From positions 1 to 64,000 of the forward strand of contig JAAEZH010000011.1 of NCBI GenBank assembly GCA_018222965.1: a DNA stretch of 64,000 bases. Direction: 5' to 3'. Within the stretch, counting starts at the first letter, position 1; each line of letters starts with the position of its first letter. The notes under the pieces were generated by a model. The model saw only the letters and a program-made list of their open reading frames with translations, did no database searches and was not told the DNA's origin. The DNA comes from Bacteroidota bacterium. GTDB lineage: Bacteria; Bacteroidota; Bacteroidia; Chitinophagales; Saprospiraceae. Positions 1 to 7,912 of this stretch are shown one piece after another. The position numbers and the translations under genes were made by a program.

Positions 1-252
1 TTTTGACTTGCAGCGCAGCGTTAAAAATAAAATACAGCCTTGATCTTTGCTTCATTTGCATCAAGGCAAAGAAGCCGCCGGAGGCAAATAAATCTAAAGT
101 CAGAACCTGTTTTCTCCTCCTAATCCCGATAGAAATCGAGAGGTGGAGCATAATTCAAGGGACAATTAGTAGGACTTGATCATGGTAATTATTTATTAAA
201 AGTACCCAGAAGTTTTTGTGCCAATACAAGTACTTTTTATAAATGTTTTAGT
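1..252. other. Intergenic stretch, no gene seen
   Basis: No convincing reading frame on either strand. The sequence is AT-rich with short imperfect inverted words only. A terminator at its right end (253-287) suggests that a plus-strand transcript arrives from beyond the left edge of the window. Confidence 0.5.
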
Positions 253-287
253 ACCGGAGTGATTTGGAAATCGCTCCGGTGTTTTTT
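253..287 (+). terminator. Rho-independent terminator
   Basis: Arms ACCGGAGTGATTT (253-265) and AAATCGCTCCGGT (268-280) pair over 13 bp with one G-T wobble, followed by GTTTTTT. It would end a plus-strand transcript entering from the left, insulating the Kunitz gene that starts at 354. Confidence 0.75.
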
Positions 288-290
288 CTT

Positions 291-313
291 ACAGGTCGCC
301 AACCTGTCAGGTC
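291..313. repeat. Short copy of 16-bp palindromic repeat
   Basis: ACAGGTCGCCAACCTGTCAG and the bases after it match the 16-bp repeat units found at 7601-7661 and 7808-7852 (unit CTGACAGGTCGCCAAC and variants). This is the shortest of three intergenic loci, about one and a half units. Confidence 0.7.
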
Positions 314-353
314 GATTTCCAGAGGTTTCTTATTTTTAGAAAAACTTCTTCTT

Positions 354-620
354 ATGAAATACCTCCTGCTTATCCTCTCTCTCGCTGCCCTGAGTCTGGC
401 AGCTACCTGCAATCGCAATGGCAATACAGAAACGACTATGGACGAACGCTGTATGCTCGATCCCGATCCCGGACCTTGTCGGGGCGCCTTCCAACGCTAT
501 TATTACGACCGGGAAGAAGGCATTTGCAAAAAATTTATCTACGGCGGTTGCCAGGGCGTAGTTCCTTTTGAAACCCTGGAAGAATGCCAGGGAGCTTGTG
601 GCGGGAAAGAAGAAGAGTAA
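354..620 (+). CDS. Lipoprotein with a Kunitz/BPTI protease-inhibitor domain
   Basis: The ATG at 354 gives 88 aa beginning with a hydrophobic signal and a lipobox-like LAATC (Cys19). The longer upstream frame has no such signal, so 354 is preferred. Residues 33-82 form a Kunitz domain: six cysteines at 33, 42, 58, 66, 78 and 82, spacing 9-16-8-12-4, against 9-16-8-13-4 in BPTI. The hallmarks GPCR, QRYYYD, FIYGGC and FETLEEC are present. The residue after the second Cys, the reactive P1 site, is Arg43, which in this family points to inhibition of trypsin-like proteases. The signal places it in the cell envelope. The tail is GGKEEE. The gene stands alone between two terminators. Target and role are unknown; protection against host, prey or own proteases is inference. 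Confidence 0.88.
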   Translation: MKYLLLILSLAALSLAATCNRNGNTETTMDERCMLDPDPGPCRGAFQRYYYDREEGICKKFIYGGCQGVVPFETLEECQGACGGKEEE

Positions 621-636
621 GAAATAATAAATAAAA

Positions 637-668
637 ATCCCGAATCCGCCGCAAGGCAGATTCGGGAT
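637..668 (-). terminator. Bidirectional terminator between convergent genes
   Basis: ATCCCGAATCCGCC and GGCAGATTCGGGAT pair over 14 bp with one mismatch around a GCAA loop. On the minus strand it is followed by TTTTTATTTATT, a good U-tract for the large T9SS gene. On the plus strand the T-run is weaker, but it lies just behind the Kunitz gene. Confidence 0.8.
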
Positions 669-694
669 ACTTGTTTAAGGTTGATTCGTTTTCT

Positions 695-3600
695 TTAACG
701 CTTGATGGTCTTTACGAGTTCCTTCACACGCTTGTCCATGATCCGTACAAAGTAGGTGCCGGATGCATAAGGAACGAGCGATATCTGTCCCGTAAGGATG
801 TTGTCGTAACGCACCAATCGGTCGTAATGCAACAATCGGCCTGTAGCATCATAAATCTGTACGGGTACTTCCTGCAGGTCATTGATTCCGTGGAGGTTGA
901 TGCGGAAAATACCGTCATTCGGATTTGGAAAGAGCTCCAATGCATAATTTAGCCCTTCTTCCTCGGTTGCGGAAACCGGATCACCAACGGCTACATTATC
1001 CAGAAACCTCTCACAGCCATTGCCGTCTACAATCAGGATATCGTAAAATCCTTCCACCAGATCGTAAAAAGCGGGTGTCCCCTGAAATGGGCCGCCATTG
1101 ATGCTGAGTTGGATAGGCGGCGTTCCGTTGATGACGGTCAGAATGATTTGTCCGTCGGCAGCTCCTTCTGAAGATGGATCTGTTACAGCCGGAATTGCAT
1201 TGAGGAGACAAACTACGATCTCAATATATTCCGTGTATTCGCAATCGTTTGCGTCTACTACCAGCACTTCGTATTGACCGGCTGAGAGATCGCTAAACAT
1301 ATTGTCGCTGCTAAAATTGTCTCCGCCATCAATACTGTACATGAATGGGGCGGTTCCGTTTGTCGGATTGACAAGAATTACGCCGTCTGTCTCACCAGGC
1401 CCGGAAATCTGACTTACGTCCACATCAGCGTCAAACATACAGGCAGGAGTAGCACAAAAATCGTTGTTCTCGCTCGAACCAAAGTTTTCCTGAATCAAAC
1501 TGGCTACTTCAATTCCATCAGCGGTCATGATGGAGTAGGTTCCCGAACCCGTACTCAGTCCGTCGCCTTCTGAGTCGTAAATGAAAAACTCGTAACATTC
1601 TTCCGGATCCAGACACCACTCTTCCACGATGGTAGCATTCAATTGAGCATAAGGACCGCCTTCATACAATACATTACCATTCGAATCTTCCAACTCCCAG
1701 GTCGTTTCGTGAGGAGCGGAATCTGTATTTAAGGTCAGGGTGATGGTTACTCCGTCCAGTTCGGCATTAAAGGCACGCAATACACCGTTGTTGTCATTGT
1801 TTTCGTCTGTCTCTCCATTCGGATCAGTTGCGATGGCTGTAATGACATTTGTCCCATCCATAAAATCAATGATCTCAACAGCAATAGTGTCTTTTTCGGC
1901 GAAAGCCAAAGCACCTGTATAATTGATGCTCAGGATATCTCCGCCATTGATTTCTACCTCAACCAGCGCTGAGTTTAAAACCTCCGTTCCGAAGTTTTGA
2001 ATTTCGAGTTCGATGATTGCTGTATCGCCGCAGATTTGATTGTCGATACCAAAAATTTCGGTGATGCCGACATCAAAGCGGGGCAGGTGCCGCACGATCT
2101 GACGCAGGGTGTCATTCAACGCATTGGCATCGTCTGTCAGGCTGGTGAAAATCTTAAATTCATAATCACCGATCACGCTGAGGTCTGCTGTTTGGGCAAA
2201 GGTGTGGGTATAGGTTTCGTCGGTATTCAGGGTGGTTGTCACCATTTCCATTACCGCCGGACCGTTGTCGATGGTGTACCCGATCATAAACTCAGTGATC
2301 GGATCAACCCCCAGGTTTTGTACTTCCACGCTTACTTGTTCTGCATCCGTAAGCAGGGGCGCATCCAGTGGCGAAGACATTGCCGTAACTCCCATGTCAA
2401 TGGTGTCGCGCGCTACCTGGAAAGAAAGTACACGCGTACCAAAAGAGGTGGCAAACTTCATATATTCTCCGGTAAACCAGAATGTACGCTCGTCTTCCGG
2501 GTCAACCGACATCTGAGCATAATCGCCCCAACGCCCGATGTTTGAGTTTCCGTTGCCGGAGCCAAATTCAAATTCTTCGATGGTCATTTCGCCCAGCGGA
2601 TCACTGGCACGACGGCCGGTAAAGCGCAGGGAAGGCTGCTTGGTCCAACCGGAAACTGAGTATGCCAGTCCGATATTTCCGTACCCGTCCATGGCGATAC
2701 TGCCCATAAAACGATTCCATTCATCTTCAGGTGCGAAAGTGCCTTCCTGATAAACATCCCAATCTTCGCCGGGCAGTCGACGGAGCTCTACCCAACGGAT
2801 GCCCGCCTGGTTGTTGCCACCGGATACGTCGGTGATAAAGTTGAGGACCACTGCTTCGTGGGTGCCAAAATTGCGATACTGCACGCGATGCATGATGATG
2901 CCGGGAGAACCGTCAATACCTTGTCCATTTGGCTGCGGAATACAGGCAAAGTTTGCCCCGGACAATTCACAGGGATTGGCATCAAAAGGCGCTGTTTCGA
3001 TAAGCGTCGGACCAAAAACACCGGAATTAGACGGGTTGTCAAAATCAATTTCGATCTCATAGACCTCCAGGCGGTCATTACTTGCCTGTCCCCAGGCATC
3101 GTCATTCATCCGGATGATCATCGGACGTGCATCTGCCGGGGGCGCTAATTCGCCGTCCCAGTCGATGGGAGTGGTTACCTGAAAACCCGGGCCTCCAAAA
3201 ATGCGCGGTACACTCAATCGCTGGATAGGAATGGCTTCTTCTCCGGCGAGCATGGCTTCCCGATCCATAACATAAAAAGGGAGCGTTGGTCCAAACTCGT
3301 TGGTCGTTACCACATAGGCATTGGGCCAGATCGCATACTTTGGGAAATCCGGGAAGTTTGGAGCGGTAAATTCGTAAGCGGTCCAACTACCCAGAGGATC
3401 TGAAGTTTCAGAAATGGCCATCAACATTTGGTCGGCCTGAGTAAACTCGGTCATCAACCAGCGGTCCACTTGTTGGTCGTAGAGGATAATGGGATCACCG
3501 GCGCCGGAAACGCCCACGCTATTCCAAATGGTGTTTACATTGATCGGATTGGTCAGTTCGGCACCATCTTTATCGAAAACCTGAAAGAGGGATGCGTTGA

Positions 3601-4024
3601 TCATTTGGATGTAGTGATCTTTACCTACAGCACCACAAGGATCTGGCGGAGCACCACCAAAATCGATGGCATCCATTCCGTTTACGTTGACCAGCGGTTC
3701 TACTTCCAGGGAGCTCGATTTGTTTACACTCAGTTGACGGGTTGGATCCGGACCTTTCGGCTTGGCATCCGGATTGTAGCCGGTTGCTGGTTGCTCTCTT
3801 CCAAAAAAGTTGGGTATGAGATGGGGTTTAAGCTGCTTTGCCTGCTGCCGCTTGGCTTCATCCGTGAGCGGCATTTGAGTTAGCTCGCTGACAGGCAGGG
3901 TAGTCCCAAGTTTGGTGGCCTGGGAAGCCATTACCGGAGCATCCATAAACGGGCTTTGGGCCGTAGCCGGTACGAGACCTCCGAAAATCAGAAGCAGGAC
4001 CGGAATAAAAGTACTAATGCGCAT
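695..4024 (-). CDS. Large secreted T9SS protein with CARDB-like and SprB-like repeats
   Basis: The ATG at 4024 is preferred because it opens directly with a signal peptide (MRISTFIPVLLLIFGGLVPATAQ); the frame extends 33 codons further without one. The product is about 1109 aa. The N-terminal half (about 100-550) resembles the large exported proteins of Bacteroidota that hold a propeller-like region (GAGDPIILYDQQVDRW and similar). CARDB-like beta-sandwich segments follow (VSVEVQNLGVDPITEF; IIELEIQNFGTEVLNS). After them come two SprB-like repeats (GTAPFMYSIDGGDNF; GTPPIQLSINGGPF). The last ~75 residues are a T9SS sorting domain (LFPNPNDGIFRINLHG, GTYFVRIMD). Predicted to be exported and surface-attached or released. 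Binding partner unknown. Confidence 0.85.
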   Translation of the reverse strand: MRISTFIPVLLLIFGGLVPATAQSPFMDAPVMASQATKLGTTLPVSELTQMPLTDEAKRQQAKQLKPHLIPNFFGREQPATGYNPDAKPKGPDPTRQLSVNKSSSLEVEPLVNVNGMDAIDFGGAPPDPCGAVGKDHYIQMINASLFQVFDKDGAELTNPINVNTIWNSVGVSGAGDPIILYDQQVDRWLMTEFTQADQMLMAISETSDPLGSWTAYEFTAPNFPDFPKYAIWPNAYVVTTNEFGPTLPFYVMDREAMLAGEEAIPIQRLSVPRIFGGPGFQVTTPIDWDGELAPPADARPMIIRMNDDAWGQASNDRLEVYEIEIDFDNPSNSGVFGPTLIETAPFDANPCELSGANFACIPQPNGQGIDGSPGIIMHRVQYRNFGTHEAVVLNFITDVSGGNNQAGIRWVELRRLPGEDWDVYQEGTFAPEDEWNRFMGSIAMDGYGNIGLAYSVSGWTKQPSLRFTGRRASDPLGEMTIEEFEFGSGNGNSNIGRWGDYAQMSVDPEDERTFWFTGEYMKFATSFGTRVLSFQVARDTIDMGVTAMSSPLDAPLLTDAEQVSVEVQNLGVDPITEFMIGYTIDNGPAVMEMVTTTLNTDETYTHTFAQTADLSVIGDYEFKIFTSLTDDANALNDTLRQIVRHLPRFDVGITEIFGIDNQICGDTAIIELEIQNFGTEVLNSALVEVEINGGDILSINYTGALAFAEKDTIAVEIIDFMDGTNVITAIATDPNGETDENNDNNGVLRAFNAELDGVTITLTLNTDSAPHETTWELEDSNGNVLYEGGPYAQLNATIVEEWCLDPEECYEFFIYDSEGDGLSTGSGTYSIMTADGIEVASLIQENFGSSENNDFCATPACMFDADVDVSQISGPGETDGVILVNPTNGTAPFMYSIDGGDNFSSDNMFSDLSAGQYEVLVVDANDCEYTEYIEIVVCLLNAIPAVTDPSSEGAADGQIILTVINGTPPIQLSINGGPFQGTPAFYDLVEGFYDILIVDGNGCERFLDNVAVGDPVSATEEEGLNYALELFPNPNDGIFRINLHGINDLQEVPVQIYDATGRLLHYDRLVRYDNILTGQISLVPYASGTYFVRIMDKRVKELVKTIKR

Positions 4025-4087
4025 ATTGTGTTGATTGTGTTTTAATCTAAATGGAGGGACAAAAGTGCGTGTTTCCAACAGCTTGCC

Positions 4088-4095
4088 CAAAAATA
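4088..4095 (-). promoter_or_regulatory. Candidate -7 promoter element (TATTTTTG)
   Basis: Read on the minus strand, TATTTTTG fits the Bacteroidota -7 consensus TAnnTTTG, about 64 nt before the T9SS gene start at 4024 and within the 106-nt gap after the UbiB-like gene. No well-spaced -33 TTG is obvious, so this is a weak call. Confidence 0.35.
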
Positions 4096-4130
4096 AGCTT
4101 TCAGAACGGTAAACAGGTGACAAACCTGGT

Positions 4131-5786
4131 TTAGCCTTTGTGCCGAAACAGCTTCCTGCCGCGGAAGGAAGCGCGCAGAAATAAAAGTCCGAAGAAAAGT
4201 CCCAGTCCGATCATCCAGTTTTGTTGGCTTTCGCCGAATATGTCTCGCAACAGGATGGCGGCTATTCCCAAACCGGCATACAGGAATTGCAGACCGAGCA
4301 AGTAAAGCAGTTTGTGGCCCTTGTTGATGCCTCGAATCTGTACTTCCAGATCCCCTTTATTGGCCATTTTCAAAAAGCGATGCGTGTCGCCGGGGAGGGC
4401 AATCGCTGCCGCTGCCTGCGTTTTGAGGGTATCCCAAACAATGCCGGTTAGTCCGTCGCGGGTAAAGACCAGGTGCTTTTTGATGAAAGGCCGGACCACC
4501 TGTATGGGATTCAGGTCGGGCGCAACCTGATTGGTAAGTCCGCCCAGGAGTGTTATGGTGCGGTTGAGCAGCACCCAGTCTTTGGGGATCTCAAAAGCCT
4601 GGGTCAGTTCTCTAAGGTCGAGTTGATTGACCAGCCGCAGCACGCTGCCTGCCCCGGCATTGATCTTGACATCCAGGTTGTTGATTTCCACTTCGCTGTT
4701 CATAAATTCTTTGAGGGTGCCCAGAAATTTCTCGGCGGTGCGGAAGGAGTCTTTGCTTCTCGAAATGCAGCCCATCTCCTGAAGTGCTTCCACCATTTCG
4801 GCATCGTCATCCCGAATAACTGCCTGAATGAGTTTTGGTATGGCGCCTTTCATCTTCGGACTCAGCATGGCTGTAGCTCCAAAGTCCAGGAGGATGAGTT
4901 CGCCCGCTTCATTCACCAGAATATTTCCCGGATGGGGGTCGGCATGGTAAAAGCCATCCAACAAAATCATTTTGCAATAGGCCCGAATCAGGCGATCCAT
5001 GAGGTCTTTGCGGTCAATTTTCCAGGCATCCAGTTGTTTAATGTTGCCGATAGAAACTCCTTTGTGAAACCGCGCAACCAGGACTTTGGGGGTGGTGAAT
5101 TCTGAAAAGACTTCCGGGATGCTCAGGCGATAATCGTTGTCTGTTTCAAAGGATTCGGCGATCAACTTCATGGCTGTGGCTTCCCGCTGGTAATCCAGTT
5201 CTTCGGAGATCATCACTTTCACTTGCTCATACAGATGCTCAAAACCACGGATTTGGTAAAAGCGCGCTACCAGTCTGAGCAGGTTTTTTATGATGATCAG
5301 ATCTGCTTTGGCGGTTACTTCGATGTTGGCGTGCTGGATCTTTACCACAACCTCTTCCTGGCCAAGACGGGCCCGGTGAACCTGTCCGATGGAAGCTGCG
5401 GCAATGGGTTCTTTTTCAAAATGATCAAAGAGGGCTTCGGGCGATTTGCCGAGTTGCGTTTTAAGCGTGGCGCTTACTTCTTCATAAGGCCGGGGCGGAA
5501 TTTTGTCCTGCAGGCTTTCGAGAGGTTCCCGGAATGCCAGGGGGAGTACATTGGACAGGATGGAGATCAGTTGTCCGAATTTAATGAAAAGGCCCTGTAG
5601 CTCCAGGATGGTTTTTTTAATGCGGTCTGCCGAGCGTGTATTCAAGCTGCTTACTTTTCGCTTGTACCAGGCCTTTCCGCGAAAGCGGGATAAAAATCGC
5701 AGCCACAAATAACTCCACAACACTCGAATGGCAACGGCATAAGCTTTTCGGCGACGGACGCGGGGTTTGTAAATATTTTGTGGCAT
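4131..5786 (-). CDS. ABC1/UbiB-family atypical kinase-like protein (first of two)
   Basis: 551 aa. UbiB/ADCK/AarF family signatures are clear: the KxGQ-type helix (GLFIKFGQLISILSNVLP), the Ala-rich replacement of the P-loop (AAASIGQVHRARLG), the ATP-binding lysine (VVVKIQH), the catalytic loop (YHADPHPGNILV) and the metal-binding DFG (ILLDFGATA). Two hydrophobic segments at the C-terminus (LLYLLGLQFLYAGLGIAAILL and WMIGLGLFFGLLFL) anchor it to the inner membrane. Family members act as ATPases supporting quinone or other isoprenoid lipid metabolism; in this organism menaquinone would be the likely lipid (inference). It starts only 6 nt after the TPR gene stop, so the two are probably co-transcribed. 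Confidence 0.9.
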   Translation of the reverse strand: MPQNIYKPRVRRRKAYAVAIRVLWSYLWLRFLSRFRGKAWYKRKVSSLNTRSADRIKKTILELQGLFIKFGQLISILSNVLPLAFREPLESLQDKIPPRPYEEVSATLKTQLGKSPEALFDHFEKEPIAAASIGQVHRARLGQEEVVVKIQHANIEVTAKADLIIIKNLLRLVARFYQIRGFEHLYEQVKVMISEELDYQREATAMKLIAESFETDNDYRLSIPEVFSEFTTPKVLVARFHKGVSIGNIKQLDAWKIDRKDLMDRLIRAYCKMILLDGFYHADPHPGNILVNEAGELILLDFGATAMLSPKMKGAIPKLIQAVIRDDDAEMVEALQEMGCISRSKDSFRTAEKFLGTLKEFMNSEVEINNLDVKINAGAGSVLRLVNQLDLRELTQAFEIPKDWVLLNRTITLLGGLTNQVAPDLNPIQVVRPFIKKHLVFTRDGLTGIVWDTLKTQAAAAIALPGDTHRFLKMANKGDLEVQIRGINKGHKLLYLLGLQFLYAGLGIAAILLRDIFGESQQNWMIGLGLFFGLLFLRASFRGRKLFRHKG

Positions 5787-5792
5787 TCGGGC

Positions 5793-6968
5793 TTAATCTA
5801 GTTGGTTGGTATAGTTGGTTTTGGCTTCGGCATCGCCCAGAGCTTCACAAATTCGGATCAGTTGTTTAAGGATACCTTCATCGCCGGGCATGCGCTCGAG
5901 GGCACGCTCCAGCCAGATTTTGGCAGCCCCGAATGTTGCCTCCGATGGATTGGTTTGAGAAAGTTGATCGTAGTATTGGCCCAACGCCAGGGCTGCTCTT
6001 GGGTCTTTGGGGTTGATCTCCCAGGCTCTTTCGTATAGTCTGACCGCTTCTTTGGGGTCGCTTTCTATCAGCCTTTCGGCGAAAGCCAGTCTAATCTCCA
6101 GGTTGTCGGGAGCAGCAATGAGGGCTTGTTCGAATGCCTGCTTTTCGGCTTCTGAGATGGGCGCGGCTCCCCGTTCGATTTCTCTTTTGATTTTTCCGGC
6201 CTGTTTGAGGTCTTCCTGAAATTTGGCCAAAATAGGTTTGGCCGTGCTATCGGGCAAAAACATGCAACGATTCACCTCAGCTTCAATGATTTCTTCGCCC
6301 TGCCAGATTAGCTCCAGAGCCTCAGTGGGTTCCTGTAAGTTTTTGTACAGGAGTTCGGCGGCCCGCCAAACGACTTCTCCAATAACTGGTGCCGGAATCG
6401 CTGGTTTGTGGGGCGGATAGAATTGCAGGCACTGCTGATAATAGCGTACGGCATTTTGGGGGTCTGCCATTTTTTCGGCGGCCATTCCACTGCCGGCATA
6501 GCCTTCATAATGCGTGGGATTGATCATGATCAGGGCCTCATAAAATGGTCTGGATCTGGCTGCCATGCGTATTTGCTCAGACGCGCTTTTGGTTGAATCC
6601 TGTGATTGGGCAAAATATTCACCGGCTTTTTGCCGGATAGGTTGTTTGAGAGAGTCGAGCAACTGCCGGGTTTCTTCTCCCCAGTCTGCATTTGGGATAT
6701 GGGCCCGATTGAGGTCATAAGCTATTTGTAGAAGCTGTTGGTCGGCATCCTTTTCAACGATGTTCAGCCGGGACATAGCCCGCAAATAATAAGTTCGGGC
6801 TTTCTCCTGCCTGTCGGGAATACTTACTTCCAGCAAATAGTCGAGTACTTCAATGGCTTTTTGGTAATCTTCCTGCGCAAAATGATTTTCGGCATCTTTC
6901 AGGCTGGCCTGTGCTTGCATTCCGATGGCCGGAAATAAGAACGAAATAGCAATAAGGAGTCGGTGCAT
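5793..6968 (-). CDS. Secreted or periplasmic TPR-repeat protein
   Basis: The ATG at 6968 gives 391 aa with a signal peptide (MHRLLIAISFLFPAIGMQAQA); the longer in-frame extension lacks one and would run into the upstream gene. The mature part is built of tetratricopeptide repeats, for example AENHFAQEDYQKAIEVLDYLL, NAVRYYQQCLQFYP and EAVRLYERAWEINPKDPRAALALGQYYDQL. The C-terminal repeats are the most regular. No enzymatic motif. TPRs normally bring proteins together in the envelope. It lies 44 nt after the DinB-like gene and 6 nt before the UbiB-like gene on the same strand, suggesting one operon. Partner unknown. Confidence 0.82.
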   Translation of the reverse strand: MHRLLIAISFLFPAIGMQAQASLKDAENHFAQEDYQKAIEVLDYLLEVSIPDRQEKARTYYLRAMSRLNIVEKDADQQLLQIAYDLNRAHIPNADWGEETRQLLDSLKQPIRQKAGEYFAQSQDSTKSASEQIRMAARSRPFYEALIMINPTHYEGYAGSGMAAEKMADPQNAVRYYQQCLQFYPPHKPAIPAPVIGEVVWRAAELLYKNLQEPTEALELIWQGEEIIEAEVNRCMFLPDSTAKPILAKFQEDLKQAGKIKREIERGAAPISEAEKQAFEQALIAAPDNLEIRLAFAERLIESDPKEAVRLYERAWEINPKDPRAALALGQYYDQLSQTNPSEATFGAAKIWLERALERMPGDEGILKQLIRICEALGDAEAKTNYTNQLD

Positions 6969-7012
6969 GTACCGGATTTTTGACCAAAGATACAGATCGC
7001 TTCGAAGGCGAT

Positions 7013-7522
7013 CTACCAATTGCCGGCATAAGTTAGATCGTGTTCGCTTAATTGTTGCAGGTAGGTAAATCGGTTTTTGTTGATCTGTCTGATGTGAAAG
7101 TAATCGTGGGCCAGCCAGTTGTGCAGAAAAAGGCCTGCCGACATAGGGCCCAGGAAAGAATGTTCGAAAGTATTTTTCCAATTGGGATTATCCAGGCTCT
7201 TGAGCCATTCGATGGATTTTTGCCTTTCGGCTAAAAACTCCTCGAGTTTTTGATGATAATCCTGTTTCGCATAGGAACGACTTTCTACCCAGCCTGCCGG
7301 ATCAATAGGCGGCATTGGGTCCCTGGGGGTAAGCAAAACATGCCGGGTGCGAAACCGAAAGTCTTCCTTTTCTTCATCGACCAGGTGGCAGAGGATTTCC
7401 AACAGATTCCATTTTTCCGGAGCGGGTCTCCAGTAGTAAATATTCTCGTCTGTATTGCGCAGGAGGTTTTCGAAGATCGTCCGGTTGCGTTCCAGTTCAT
7501 GTATGATGTTGGCCGTTTGCAT
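7013..7522 (-). CDS. DinB-like four-helix bundle protein (putative metal-dependent)
   Basis: The ATG at 7522 gives 169 aa (MQTANIIHELERNR...), the usual DinB_2 length; the 32-codon extension is low-complexity and not needed. DinB superfamily features: the early helix with PAPEKWNLLEILCHLVDEE, whose His is the first metal ligand, and the late HDYFHIRQI, which gives an H-x3-H pair. Family members include thiol-transferase-like metal enzymes (bacillithiol or mycothiol type), but the substrate cannot be predicted here. First gene of the minus-strand DinB-TPR-UbiB run. Confidence 0.85.
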   Translation of the reverse strand: MQTANIIHELERNRTIFENLLRNTDENIYYWRPAPEKWNLLEILCHLVDEEKEDFRFRTRHVLLTPRDPMPPIDPAGWVESRSYAKQDYHQKLEEFLAERQKSIEWLKSLDNPNWKNTFEHSFLGPMSAGLFLHNWLAHDYFHIRQINKNRFTYLQQLSEHDLTYAGNW

Positions 7523-7600
7523 ATGGGGGCATTTTGAGTTTGCAGGAATAATGAGAGAAGGCTGTTTAAAGTTCCGAAAATTCGGGAAAGGGGCAAAATC

Positions 7601-7661
7601 GACCTGACAGGTCGCCAACCCGTCAGGTCGCCAACCTGACGGGTCGCCGACCTGTCAGGTT
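7601..7661. repeat. 16-bp palindromic repeat array, about 3.6 units
   Basis: Consecutive units CTGACAGGTCGCCAAC, CCGTCAGGTCGCCAAC and CTGACGGGTCGCCGAC, then CTGTCAGGTT. The last unit and a half fold into a 13-bp stem (AACCTGAC...GTCAGGTT with inner GGTC/GACC) followed by a run of T, so the end looks like a plus-strand terminator. No plus-strand gene ends nearby, however. Confidence 0.85.
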
Positions 7662-7807
7662 TTTTTTTTGGGACAGCCTCCTGTTTTACCTCGTTTTTTA
7701 GGTGTATTTGTACGACTTAGGATAGGTAAGGTGCTTGTTTTGAGGGGGTTGTAGTTTTGGATTTCAACGGTGTTTTTTATAGGGAAAATTAGGCGATACG
7801 GGTTACC

Positions 7808-7852
7808 GACCTGACAGGTCGCCAACCTGACGGGTCGCCGACCTGTCAGGTT
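7808..7852. repeat. 16-bp palindromic repeat array, about 2.6 units
   Basis: Same sequence as the array at 7601-7661 but lacking exactly one 16-nt unit (CCGTCAGGTCGCCAAC). Flanking sequences differ, so only the repeat is shared. It lies 60 nt before the FG-GAP gene start. Confidence 0.85.
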
Positions 7853-7912
7853 GAAAATGGATACCCAACCTTTTCGATCCAGGCTACGGTCTTAGGGGGT
7901 AAAGCTTTTTTG

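Larger units (their letters stand above)
7523..7912. other. Intergenic region holding two palindromic repeat arrays
   Basis: A 390-nt gap between divergent genes. It contains the repeat arrays at 7601-7661 and 7808-7852, separated by about 145 nt of T/G-rich sequence with no reading frame. No clear TAnnTTTG promoter for either neighbour was recognised. Confidence 0.6.

Noticed and set aside
7634-7670. A terminator for a plus-strand gene
   Set aside because: The stem and T-run look right, but no plus-strand gene ends here; the stem is explained by the palindromic repeat units.
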